From: Actinomycetota bacterium
GTDB lineage: Bacteria > Actinomycetota > Thermoleophilia > RBG-16-64-13
Length of the DNA: 8,018 nt
NCBI GenBank assembly: GCA_003157225.1
Contig: PMIZ01000456.1
Location: forward strand, 8,291 to 16,308
Reading direction: 5' to 3'
This document shows positions 1-6,883 of this stretch, one piece after another. Each line of letters begins with the position of its first letter. Position 1 is the stretch's first letter. Both the position numbers and the translations under genes were made by a program. The notes under the pieces are model-generated. The model was not told where the DNA came from. It ran no database searches and worked only from the letters and a program-made list of their open reading frames with translations.

Positions 1-13
1 CCCTATCAGTCTA

Positions 14-35
14 CCTGCTCGAACCACCGAGCGGG
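14..35. repeat. Inverted repeat just upstream of the first promoter
   Basis: An 8-bp stem (one G·U pair if transcribed) is formed by positions 14-21 and 28-35, with core GCTCG/CGAGC and a 6-nt loop. It ends 3 bases before the -35 box of the promoter for the SBP gene. No T-run follows, so it is not a convincing intrinsic terminator. It could be an operator for a regulator of the downstream group or the remains of a terminator for a gene left of the window. The pairing is seen; the role is inference. Confidence 0.35.
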
Positions 36-38
36 GTG

Positions 39-68
39 TTGACATACGCCCAGAATAGTTGCTACGCT
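39..68 (+). promoter_or_regulatory. Sigma70-type promoter of the SBP gene
   Basis: A perfect -35 box TTGACA (39-44) is followed by 18 bases and a TACGCT -10 box (63-68), which fits the TAnnnT form common in high-GC actinobacteria. Transcription would start near 75, giving an untranslated leader of about 100 nt before the SBP start codon. It is the only strong promoter seen ahead of the three plus-strand genes, so it probably drives the whole group. An inverted repeat next to the -35 box may be an operator. Confidence 0.6.
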
Positions 69-148
69 CGATGAGTTCAAGAATTGGATATGCTGGGTTC
101 ATAAGATGAACCGGCACTGGGCGAAGAGGTTCCGACTCGTTTCCGTGG

Positions 149-168
149 TCCTCAACTGAGGAAAGGGG
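149..168 (+). promoter_or_regulatory. Ribosome binding site of SBP gene, partly inside a small hairpin
   Basis: The purine-rich stretch GAGGAAAGGGG (158-168) lies 5 bases before the ATG at 174 and sets that start. Its GAGGA part (158-162) can pair with TCCTC (149-153), leaving a 4-nt loop. The AAAGGGG part stays free, so the hairpin would weaken initiation rather than block it. Pairing and spacing are seen; regulatory use is speculative. Confidence 0.45.
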
Positions 169-173
169 TAGAG

Positions 174-1613
174 ATGGTCGACATCAACAAGGACGTTAGC
201 CGTCGAGAGTTCCTGAAGATCGCCGGCGTCGCCGGAGCTACCGTCGGGCTAGCCGGCAGTCTGGGCGGTGTCCTGGCGGCATGCGGCGGAGGAGAGGAGA
301 CCACCACTACTTCAGCCGCGCCGAGCACCACCGCGAGCAGCGCGCCCCCGACCACCGCTGGGAGCACGACCACTGCAAGCACCGGCCCGGAGATGGGCCG
401 CGAGGTCAAGATCGGCTTCGTCGATCCGCTGACCGGGAACCTGGCGGCCTTCGGTATTGCCGGCAAGTACATCGCCGGAAAGTGGCGCGAAGCAGCAGGG
501 GACGGACTACTCCTCGGCGACGGCAAGAAGCATCCGTTCAAGATCGAGGTGCAAGACAGCCAGTCCGACACTCAGCGAGCTGGGTCGGTCGCTGGCGCAC
601 TCATCAACGAGACGAAGGTCGACATGGTGATGTGCGCCGCCACGGGTGACACCGTGAACCCGGTGGCCGATCAGTGCGAGGCGTCGGGAACCCCTTGCCT
701 TTCCACCGATGTCCCCATGGAGGTCTTCATCTTTCAGCGGGGCGGTGCTCCCGACAAGCCCTTCAAATGGACCTACAACCTCTTCTGGGGACTCACCGAG
801 GAGGCGGCGACCGAAGTAGACATGTTCAACCAGGTCGTCACCAACAAGAAGATAGGGGCACTGTGGCCAAACAACGCCCCCGGCAACGCCTACCGGATGT
901 CGTACGGCAAGGGCGGCACCGGCTGGCCCGACCCAAGCTACACCTTCATTGATTCTGGTCAATACAACGAACCGAGCGACGAATTCACGAACCAGATCGG
1001 CCTATTCACAAAAGACGGCTGCGAGATACTCCAGGGGGTCATGATCGATCCGGACTGGACCACGCTCGCGCATCAGTGTGCGCAGCAGAGTTTCAAGCCG
1101 AAGATCATGGAGGGCATCAAGCCCACCCTCTTTCCGACCACCATGGAGGCGATCGGCCCGCTCGCCGACGGCCAGTGCGGTACCCAGTGGTTCCACCCGA
1201 CCTACCCCTTCAAGTCGTCACTCACCGGGGACACTCCCCAGCAGCTGTGCGATGACTTCGAGAAGACCATGAACATGCAGTGGCAGCAGACCATCATGCA
1301 CTACGTGCTCTTCGAATGGGCCGTCGACACGCTCAAGCGAACCACCAACCTCGACGACAAGGAAGAGATCATCAAGCGCGTCGCTGAGACGAAGATGACC
1401 GACTCGGTGGCGGGCCCCTTCGATTTCACCGCCCCGGTCAAGTGGGGCACTGCGCATCCCGTCCAAAACAACGTCGTCACCCCCACCTATGGCGGGCAGT
1501 GGCGACTCTCGAATGGCGGAAAACATCAATTCGAGCTGGTTGTGGTCAGCAATGTCGCCGCCCCGCAGGTCGCGGTGGCCGACAAGCTGAAGCCCATGAG
1601 CTGGGCGTCCTAG
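174..1613 (+). CDS. ABC transporter substrate-binding lipoprotein, branched-chain amino acid (LivJ/Peripla_BP_6) type, Tat-exported
   Basis: This 479-residue protein should capture a small molecule outside the membrane and hand it to an ABC permease. The N-terminus has a twin-arginine motif S9-R-R-E-F-L-K15, a hydrophobic stretch, and a lipobox L34-A-A-C37, so a folded protein is probably exported by Tat and lipidated on Cys37. Residues about 41-72 are a Ser/Thr/Ala/Pro linker. The binding domain starts near 76 with a VKIGF.DPLTG strand and loop, followed by a DSQSD segment and an LI..TKVDMVM segment typical of the LivJ fold. Seven further cysteines (154, 168, 175, 283, 302, 335, 359) are many for an exported binding protein. 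The gene ends with two consecutive TAG codons. No permease or ATPase gene is in the window; they may lie to the left, or this SBP may be an orphan. The family binds amino acids, amides, aromatic acids and other compounds, so the ligand is unknown. Confidence 0.88.
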   Translation: MVDINKDVSRREFLKIAGVAGATVGLAGSLGGVLAACGGGEETTTTSAAPSTTASSAPPTTAGSTTTASTGPEMGREVKIGFVDPLTGNLAAFGIAGKYIAGKWREAAGDGLLLGDGKKHPFKIEVQDSQSDTQRAGSVAGALINETKVDMVMCAATGDTVNPVADQCEASGTPCLSTDVPMEVFIFQRGGAPDKPFKWTYNLFWGLTEEAATEVDMFNQVVTNKKIGALWPNNAPGNAYRMSYGKGGTGWPDPSYTFIDSGQYNEPSDEFTNQIGLFTKDGCEILQGVMIDPDWTTLAHQCAQQSFKPKIMEGIKPTLFPTTMEAIGPLADGQCGTQWFHPTYPFKSSLTGDTPQQLCDDFEKTMNMQWQQTIMHYVLFEWAVDTLKRTTNLDDKEEIIKRVAETKMTDSVAGPFDFTAPVKWGTAHPVQNNVVTPTYGGQWRLSNGGKHQFELVVVSNVAAPQVAVADKLKPMSWAS

Positions 1614-1623
1614 TAGATACTTC

Positions 1624-1664
1624 GATGGCCGCGGCGCGCCCACGAGCGGCGCGCCGCGGCCATC
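1624..1664 (+). terminator. Perfect 17-bp hairpin after the SBP gene (terminator, attenuator or mRNA-stabilising stem)
   Basis: Positions 1624-1640 and 1648-1664 are exact reverse complements (left arm GATGGCCGCGGCGCGCC) separated by a 7-nt loop. The stem is very GC-rich. It begins 8 bases after the second of the two SBP stop codons and ends 20 bases before the next start codon. No T-run follows, so full Rho-independent termination is uncertain. Hairpins in this position after binding-protein genes are known to protect the upstream message and lower expression of downstream genes (established for malE-malF). That fits a need for much more SBP than enzyme. The in-frame ATG at 1625 lies in the left arm and is unlikely to be a start. 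Confidence 0.75.
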
Positions 1665-1684
1665 CCTGCACGAAAGTGACTGAG

Positions 1685-3031
1685 ATGGAGCAACGACAAT
1701 GGGAGAGCCTGTCGGCTGAGGAGAAGCGCGCCTGGCGCATCGATCGCTGGCGCAACCCGGAGATGGAGTTCGCCAGTCCGGAAGCCGAGGCCGACTACAA
1801 AGCCCGGGTAGACCGCATCATCGCGGCGCTGGAGCTCCGTCAACCCGACCGAGTGCCGATCTGCCTCAACATCGGCTACTGGCCGGCGGTCCTCGCCGGC
1901 ATGACCGCGCGCGAGGCAATGAGTGATCCCGCCAGAGCCGGGCGCGCGTGGGTCGACTTCAACCTGAGATTCCAGCCGGACGGTGCGGTTCCGCCCCTGC
2001 CGGGCGCCACCTCCTCACAGATGCTCGAAGCGCTTGACTACAGGCTGTACTCCTGGCCGGGCCATGGTGTGCCCGACGACGCGAGCTTCCAGTACAACGA
2101 AAGGAAGTGGATGCTCCCTGAGGAGTACGACCATCTCATCTCCGACTTCTCGGATTTCATGTTGCGCGTCTACCTCCCTCGGGCCGTCGGTGCTTTTGCC
2201 GGTTTCGGCAAGGTGTCTTCCCTCTTAGACCTGACCGAATTGCCGTTCGTCTTCGGACATGTCGCCGGCTGGGGCTCTCCGCAGATGGCAGAAGGACTGG
2301 AACGACTAGCAGCAGCCGCCCGCGCGTTCGGAGAGTGGGCGCCTGCCGTCTTTGGCGCATTCGCTCAGCTGACGGTTCTCGGCTTCCCTGGCTACTACCA
2401 GGCAATGTGCAAAGCGCCGTTTGATATCCTGAGCGACACGCTACGCGGAACTCGTGGCATGATGATCGACATGTACCGTCGTCCGGAGAAGGTGTTGGCG
2501 GCATGTGAACGGCTCGTGCCCATAGCGCTCGACTGGGTGTTCAAGCGAGAACGGGACCTGGGCTCACCCGTCATCATGCTGCCTCTTCACAAAGGCGCCG
2601 ACGGCTTCATGAGCGACGAGCAGTTCAGGACCTTCTACTGGCCTACATTGCGCTCAGTCGTGCTGGGGCTCATTGACGAAGGGATGATCCCGATGTGCTT
2701 TGCCGAGGGTCGTTTCGGATCCCGGCTGGAAACGATCATGGACCTGCCGAAGGGCAAGACGGTGTGGGCTTTCGACCAAACGGACATGGCTCGTGCCAAG
2801 GAGACGATCGGCACTGTTGCCTGCATTCAGGGGAACGTGCCCCTGTCGCTGATCCATGCGGGAACGCCCACGGAGGTCGTCGATTACACACGTAACCTCA
2901 TCGATACTGCCGGCCAGGGGGGAGGCTACATCCTGGATGTGGGAGCCAGCCCTGACGACGGCTTGGAGGAGAACCTCAGGGCGATGATCGACACGGCGAA
3001 GCATTACGGAATCTACCAGGTGACTCCGTAG
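1685..3031 (+). CDS. Uroporphyrinogen decarboxylase superfamily protein, function unknown (methyltransferase-like fold)
   Basis: This 448-residue protein belongs to the URO-D/cobamide-methyltransferase superfamily but is not HemE: it is about 100 residues longer and lacks the HemE N-terminal substrate motif. Family signs are R..PDRVP near residues 53-60, a C-terminal CIQGNVP..L...GTP.EV block, and a GGGYIL strand followed by a P-x5-LEENLRAMIDTAK helix. MtaA/CmuA-type methyltransferases bind zinc with His-x-Cys and a late Cys. Here the first site reads P336-M-C338 and the late Cys position reads D-V-G-A421-S, so only one ligand survives. The segment YRLYSWPGHGVP resembles long uncharacterised URO-D-like proteins that I recall from anaerobes. 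Start at 1685: a weak site (AAAGTGA, 1673-1679) precedes it, and the alternative ATG at 1625 would translate the hairpin. It is 18 nt from the next gene, so the two are probably co-transcribed. No corrinoid protein gene is nearby. The fold is fairly sure; the reaction is unknown. Confidence 0.82.
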   Translation: MEQRQWESLSAEEKRAWRIDRWRNPEMEFASPEAEADYKARVDRIIAALELRQPDRVPICLNIGYWPAVLAGMTAREAMSDPARAGRAWVDFNLRFQPDGAVPPLPGATSSQMLEALDYRLYSWPGHGVPDDASFQYNERKWMLPEEYDHLISDFSDFMLRVYLPRAVGAFAGFGKVSSLLDLTELPFVFGHVAGWGSPQMAEGLERLAAAARAFGEWAPAVFGAFAQLTVLGFPGYYQAMCKAPFDILSDTLRGTRGMMIDMYRRPEKVLAACERLVPIALDWVFKRERDLGSPVIMLPLHKGADGFMSDEQFRTFYWPTLRSVVLGLIDEGMIPMCFAEGRFGSRLETIMDLPKGKTVWAFDQTDMARAKETIGTVACIQGNVPLSLIHAGTPTEVVDYTRNLIDTAGQGGGYILDVGASPDDGLEENLRAMIDTAKHYGIYQVTP

Positions 3032-3049
3032 TCCGAAAGGGATACGTCC

Positions 3050-4996
3050 ATGGACAAGGCTTTCCCCCGTCTCTTCGAGCCGGGGACCATCGGAGACCTC
3101 CGGCTCAAGAACCGGATCATAAAGGCCCCGCAGCACACGGGCCTTGCCAACCCCGACGGCTCGGTCTCAGGCCGGCTGCTCCGCCACTACCGGGAACTTG
3201 CCCGCGGCGGCGCCGGTCTTGTCATCGCGGAGTACGCCTGGGTGGATGACGATGCGAGCCAGGCTTCCCCCTGCCAGCTGGGGATCGCCCGGATGGAGCA
3301 CCTGCCGGGACTCTCGCTCCTTGCCCAGACTATCCAGGCTAACGGCGCCAAGGCCGGCATACAGATCTCGCACGCCGGCAGGCAGCGCTTCAACCTGGAG
3401 CAGCCGAAGGCCGCCTCCCCGGTCCCCTGGGAGGAGATCTACGCCCAAGGCTGCCCGGCGCCCCTTGAGCTCACCTTCGGGGAGATTCAAGAAATCGTGA
3501 AAGCCTTCGGTCGAGCGGCCAAGCGAGCCCAGGTGGCCGACTTCGATCTGGTCGAGCTGCACGCCTGCCATGGCTACCTCATCAGCAACTTCCTCTCCCC
3601 GCGCACCAACAAGAGAACCGACTGGTACGGCGGATCGCCCGAGAACCGCATGCGCTTCCTCCTCGAAGTGGTCGCGGAGCTCAGGCGGCAGTTAGGACCC
3701 GAGTACCCCGTGAGCGCCCGCCTTTCCGGCACCGACTATGAGCCCGACGGACATACCATCGAGGAGACCTTGGAACTCGCCAAACGCCTCGAGGCCCTGG
3801 GGGTCTCTCTCATCCACGTCTCCGGTGGCAACCACCACCAGACCATTCACGAGGTCAGCCCCATGGGCATGAGCCTCGCCCACAACACGTGGGCGGCCGA
3901 AGCTGTGAAGAAGGCGGTCGGCATCCCGGTGGTCGCCTCCGGGTCTATCAACCTGCCGGCTCTCGCCGAGAGCATCCTCACCGAGGGCAGAGCCGACTTC
4001 ATAGGACTCGGGCGCCCCCTGTGGGCCGACCCCGAGTGGGCGAAGAAGGCCAAAGAGGGTAGGCCCGAGGATATCCGCCCCTGCATTCGCTGCAATGACG
4101 GCTGTCTGGCGCGCGGCGACCACCAGGCCAAGACCGTCTCCTGCAGCGTGAACGTGGCTCTCTGCCGGGAGGAGGAGTTCCGGATAACCCCGGCGGAGCA
4201 TCCCCGCAAGGTCGCGGTGGTGGGCGGCGGCCCGGCGGGCCTGGAGGCCGCCCGGGTCTGTGCCCTCAAGGGCCACGCGGTCACCCTCTACGAGAAACGG
4301 GAACTGGGCGGGGCCCTCCTTGAGGCCTCACTGCCGAGTTTCAAGGCCCCTGACCTTCGGCCGCTCATCGACTACCTGGTGACCCAAGTGACGAAGCTCG
4401 CGATCCCGGTACGGCGCGAAGAGGCCACGGCCGAGACCTTGAGAGGTGAGGGATTCGACGCGGTCATCGTGGCCGCCGGGGCGACTCCGCTTGGCCTCGC
4501 GGGCGTCCCCGGCATCGAAAGTAGGAGAGTGGTCGGCGCCGCAGACGTACTTCACGGCCGGGCTAGGCTCGGGAAGCGGGTGGCCGTCATCGGCGGCGGC
4601 ATCGTGGGCACCGAAGTGGGCCTTGTCTTGGCGGAAGACGACCACCCGGTCACCTTCGTCGAGATGCTCGATGAGTTCATGTGCGGCATCACTTTCGACG
4701 AGAAGCTGGTCTACGAGGAGCGCTTCAGGACGCTCGATGTGACGGTCATGACCGGTCGGCGCCTGGAAGCTGTGACCGAGGAGGGCATCACCGTCATCGA
4801 CCGCTACGGAAGACGAATCGACGTTCCCGTCGACACCGTCGTCATCGCTGCCGGATTCCGGCCCAACCGAGAGCTCATCGAAGCCCTGAGAGCCGACCCC
4901 GCCCTTGCGGTGCTTGAAGCTGGGGACTGCGTGCGGCCCCGCAAGATCTTCGATGCCATCCACGAGGGACACCTAGCGGCGAGACTGGTGGAGTAG
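3050..4996 (+). CDS. Enoate reductase / 2,4-dienoyl-CoA reductase (FadH)-type NADH:flavin oxidoreductase, FMN + [4Fe-4S] + FAD
   Basis: This 648-residue enzyme has the complete layout of the FadH / enoate reductase / trimethylamine dehydrogenase family. Residues about 1-340 are an old-yellow-enzyme TIM barrel for FMN (NRI.KAPQHTG near 21, ISHAGRQ near 106, H171-A-C-H174-G-Y176 followed by NKRTDWYGG). A [4Fe-4S] site follows with C345-x2-C348-x3-C352-x12-C365. Then come a first dinucleotide fold with GGGPAG at 392-397, a second with GGGIVG at 515-520, and a closing A-G-D-C motif before the C-terminal helix. Electrons would pass from NAD(P)H through FAD and the cluster to FMN, which reduces an activated C=C bond. 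The Cx2Cx3C spacing fits FadH/enoate reductases better than trimethylamine dehydrogenase (Cx2Cx2C). H262-H263 lies where FadH has its catalytic His; Y176 matches its Tyr acid. A GAAAGGGA ribosome site (3035-3042) supports the ATG. The substrate is unknown; pairing with the URO-D gene and SBP suggests a dedicated catabolic route rather than fatty-acid oxidation. Confidence 0.9.
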   Translation: MDKAFPRLFEPGTIGDLRLKNRIIKAPQHTGLANPDGSVSGRLLRHYRELARGGAGLVIAEYAWVDDDASQASPCQLGIARMEHLPGLSLLAQTIQANGAKAGIQISHAGRQRFNLEQPKAASPVPWEEIYAQGCPAPLELTFGEIQEIVKAFGRAAKRAQVADFDLVELHACHGYLISNFLSPRTNKRTDWYGGSPENRMRFLLEVVAELRRQLGPEYPVSARLSGTDYEPDGHTIEETLELAKRLEALGVSLIHVSGGNHHQTIHEVSPMGMSLAHNTWAAEAVKKAVGIPVVASGSINLPALAESILTEGRADFIGLGRPLWADPEWAKKAKEGRPEDIRPCIRCNDGCLARGDHQAKTVSCSVNVALCREEEFRITPAEHPRKVAVVGGGPAGLEAARVCALKGHAVTLYEKRELGGALLEASLPSFKAPDLRPLIDYLVTQVTKLAIPVRREEATAETLRGEGFDAVIVAAGATPLGLAGVPGIESRRVVGAADVLHGRARLGKRVAVIGGGIVGTEVGLVLAEDDHPVTFVEMLDEFMCGITFDEKLVYEERFRTLDVTVMTGRRLEAVTEEGITVIDRYGRRIDVPVDTVVIAAGFRPNRELIEALRADPALAVLEAGDCVRPRKIFDAIHEGHLAARLVE

Positions 4997-5006
4997 CGCC
5001 AAGCCA

Positions 5007-5062
5007 CTCGACCAGCGCCGGTCAGCTCGACCAACGCCGGGCCCCTCGACAAATCCGACGCC
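5007..5062. repeat. Three imperfect 19-bp tandem repeats in the convergent gap
   Basis: Units begin at 5007, 5026 and 5045, each exactly 19 bases apart and starting CTCGAC. Copy 1 is CTCGACCAGCGCCGGTCAG, copy 2 differs at a few positions (CTCGACCAACGCCGG...), and copy 3 is decayed (CTCGACAAATCCGACGCC). A weak fourth match at the same phase runs over the stop codon of the reductase gene (from 4988). The array fills most of the 75-bp gap between two converging genes, where no T-tailed terminator is visible. Short GACC/GGTC and GGC/GCC pairings inside it could slow polymerase. A related 14-mer lies at 7814-7827. Confidence 0.6.
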
Positions 5063-5071
5063 AACCGGCCG

Positions 5072-6250
5072 CTATGGCTCGCTCTCCCGCGGCGCGCCTT
5101 CGGGCGGCCGGCCATCCGGCGCCGGCGGCTCGCCATGCGCGTCCGTCCACTTCCTCCAACTGCCGTAGACCTGCCCGGTGAACACATAGCTGAGGGGCTT
5201 GAGGCGCGAGAGCACGAATATCACCGCGATCGAGGCGGCGAGCACCACGACGTACGAAGCGATCACGACTTGGACCGAGCTGGCGGGCCACCAATGGATC
5301 CACCGCGACAGCCGGTCCACCAGCAGGTTGTGGACGAGGTAGACGCCGAACGCCAGTGGGGCCAGGTAGCCGACCACCGTCCCCGCCACTCGTCCAAGCC
5401 GCCGGCGCCTCAGCGATTCCTTGACGAGAAGGAACAGAGCGCAGGAGAGCACAACGACGAAGATGCCTGTGTAGGTCTTGAAGATCTCCACGTAGTGACC
5501 CAGGGCGTTCGTCTTCCACCAGGTGCCGAGCGTTATGCAGACAACGGCGGCGCCGGCCACGGAAGCGACCAGTCTCGTCGAAACGACCCGCTTCATCTGC
5601 ATCAGGTAGTAGCCAACAATGAAGTAGCCGGCGTAGCCGGCAACAAACGTCAAGTCGTACTTCGGGTCGAGCGTCACGATGGGGCGGTAGGACGCCGGGA
5701 GAAAGAGCGCCACCGTGGGAAGGAGACAGGAGAAGAACAGCCAGATGGCGAGCAGGTAGACCACCAGATCGCGGCTCAAGGAGTCGATCAGCTTCTTGAT
5801 GAAGGGCGACAGGATGTAGAGGGGGATCAGCGCGTACATGAACCACAGGTGTATGGCGGTCGGTTCCGAGGGCAGATGCTTCAGCTTGTCGACGGTCAGC
5901 GACCAGTCCGGGGCTCCGTTGGTCCTCCAGGTTATGTAGGCATAGTAGGCGACGGCGACGAGGGACCAGACCAGAAACGGGATCAGTACCCTTGGCACCC
6001 GTTTCTTCAGCGTGTAGGACACCGAGGCCGTACTCGGACTGCGGAGCAGGAGAGCGCCGGAAATCATGAAGAAGAGGGGCACGCTGGCCGTCGCGAGGGA
6101 GGTGAAGACGTTGGCGAAGTGCCACACTGCGGAGTCACGGTCGACCCTCAAAGTGCCGGCCGCTGTGTGAAGAAACACCACCGCCAGCATCGACAGCACC
6201 CTCAAGACGTCGAGGTACTGGATCCGTTCGGGTCGCGTGACTTCGTTCAT
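5072..6250 (-). CDS. Acyltransferase family 3 integral membrane protein (OafA/WecH-like)
   Basis: This 392-residue polytopic protein probably transfers an acyl group, usually acetyl, across or at the membrane to a sugar, lipid or peptide. The N-terminus has the family motif with R17-x10-H28 (YLDVLRVLSMLAVVFLHT), the R/K-x10-H signature of acyltransferase-3 enzymes, followed by an FFMISGALLL segment near 60. About ten hydrophobic segments follow, ending near residue 350; the last 25 or so residues are a Pro/Glu/Gly-rich cytoplasmic-type tail. The length is normal for the short form with no extra SGNH domain. It lies 42 bp downstream of the molybdopterin lipoprotein gene on the same strand and is probably the last gene of that operon. 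Its ribosome site is weak (GTGGGA about 11 nt upstream), and a stronger AGGGAGG is too far away and sits in a small hairpin. The substrate cannot be told from sequence. Confidence 0.87.
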   Translation of the reverse strand: MNEVTRPERIQYLDVLRVLSMLAVVFLHTAAGTLRVDRDSAVWHFANVFTSLATASVPLFFMISGALLLRSPSTASVSYTLKKRVPRVLIPFLVWSLVAVAYYAYITWRTNGAPDWSLTVDKLKHLPSEPTAIHLWFMYALIPLYILSPFIKKLIDSLSRDLVVYLLAIWLFFSCLLPTVALFLPASYRPIVTLDPKYDLTFVAGYAGYFIVGYYLMQMKRVVSTRLVASVAGAAVVCITLGTWWKTNALGHYVEIFKTYTGIFVVVLSCALFLLVKESLRRRRLGRVAGTVVGYLAPLAFGVYLVHNLLVDRLSRWIHWWPASSVQVVIASYVVVLAASIAVIFVLSRLKPLSYVFTGQVYGSWRKWTDAHGEPPAPDGRPPEGAPRESEP

Positions 6251-6267
6251 GTCTGAGATTGTCCCAC

Positions 6268-6284
6268 TCAGCCTCCCTGGCTGA
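6268..6284 (-). promoter_or_regulatory. Small hairpin in the gap before the acyltransferase gene
   Basis: On the minus strand TCAGCC (6284-6279) pairs exactly with GGCTGA (6273-6268) around the 5-nt loop AGGGA. The AGGGAGG sequence that looks like a Shine-Dalgarno site is partly in this stem and 21 bases from the ATG, too far to act on it directly. The stem may tune expression of the last operon gene. No T-run follows, so it is not an obvious terminator. Confidence 0.3.
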
Positions 6285-6292
6285 CGGTGACT

Positions 6293-6883
6293 CTAGTCCA
6301 CGGTGATCTCGAGCAGCCACTTCACCCAGAGGGTGCCGGTTTGTCCCGGTAGGACCGCACGCAGCGGGAAGCCGTGCAGAACCGGCAACGGCTGACCCAT
6401 CCACTCGTAGGCGAGCAGATTGCCGGGCGTGACCGCTATCTGCAGACTCAGCACGGCCGTGTGACCGTCTGCCGGGGTCATCTTGATCTCCTTGGCGCCC
6501 GGCAGCGGCTGAGCCATGTCGAGCACGGTCTTGAGCGAGGCGCCCGACCAGGTAGTGGTGTCGACGAACACGCCGGGGCAGACCAGGTCACAAGTGCCGG
6601 ATTCCTTGGGCAGCCGGCGCAGGTCGTCGTAGGACAAGCTGAGCGGCTGCTTGACCTTGCCGTCCACCTTCAGCCGGTACGTGGCCAAATCGATGACCTT
6701 TGGTGTCCCGGTGACGTGCAGCCCAGTGGCCGGATCGACGTCTAGGTATCCCGGGATCTGCGCAGGCAGCGTGGGCACCACGATGGGCGGCAGTCCACTG
6801 GTGGTCGTGCCGGCGCTCCCCGCGCAACCGGGAAGCAGAAACGCGACCGATAGGATTCCCGCAACCAGCAATCTTCGGTTCAT
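6293..6883 (-). CDS. Small lipoprotein with sulfite-oxidase/YedY-type molybdopterin-binding domain
   Basis: This 196-residue protein has a signal peptide with lipobox L17-P-G-C20, then a short Gly/Thr/Pro linker and a single oxidoreductase molybdopterin-binding domain (SUOX fold, residues about 60-196). Evidence for the fold: YRLKVDGKVKQPLSLSYDDL (69-88), C102 followed ten residues later by W112-S-G as in YedY (Cys...Trp), and a C-terminal block LLAYEWMGQPLP..HG.PLR.V.PG with W186-V-K-W189. C102 should ligate molybdenum. The domain is very short and lacks the dimerisation domain of sulfite oxidases, so it is a minimal family member; its electron partner is not encoded here. It probably acts on the outer face of the membrane. 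The signal has only N-R-R without a clear Tat motif, which is odd because molybdopterin proteins normally use Tat. The start overlaps the upstream stop as ATGA; a GAGGAG site (6889-6894) lies 5 nt upstream. Confidence 0.85.
   Translation of the reverse strand: MNRRLLVAGILSVAFLLPGCAGSAGTTTSGLPPIVVPTLPAQIPGYLDVDPATGLHVTGTPKVIDLATYRLKVDGKVKQPLSLSYDDLRRLPKESGTCDLVCPGVFVDTTTWSGASLKTVLDMAQPLPGAKEIKMTPADGHTAVLSLQIAVTPGNLLAYEWMGQPLPVLHGFPLRAVLPGQTGTLWVKWLLEITVD

Noticed and set aside
1442..1684. Longer N-terminus for the URO-D-like protein, including an in-frame ATG at 1625
   Set aside because: The extension would overlap the SBP gene or translate the perfect hairpin, and has no homology-like character. 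The start at 1685 fits the gene layout better.
1685..3031. Annotation as haem-pathway uroporphyrinogen decarboxylase (HemE)
   Set aside because: Too long, lacks the HemE N-terminal signature, and there are no other haem genes nearby.
3692..4276. Antisense frames of 145-194 codons within the reductase gene
   Set aside because: They lie opposite strongly conserved reductase motifs (cluster cysteines, Rossmann glycines) and show no family features.
3050..4996. Annotation as trimethylamine dehydrogenase
   Set aside because: Cluster spacing is C-x2-C-x3-C as in FadH/enoate reductases rather than C-x2-C-x2-C, and the barrel has H171..H174-G-Y176 typical of ene-reductases.
5022..6125. A 367-codon minus-strand frame overlapping the acyltransferase
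   Set aside because: Arg/Pro-rich low-complexity product in a different frame from the convincing acyltransferase-3 gene.
5135..6256. A 373-codon open frame on the plus strand opposite the acyltransferase gene
   Set aside because: Its translation is rich in Arg, Gly, His and Asp with no domain pattern, while the opposite strand encodes a clear membrane acyltransferase. It is a high-GC shadow frame.
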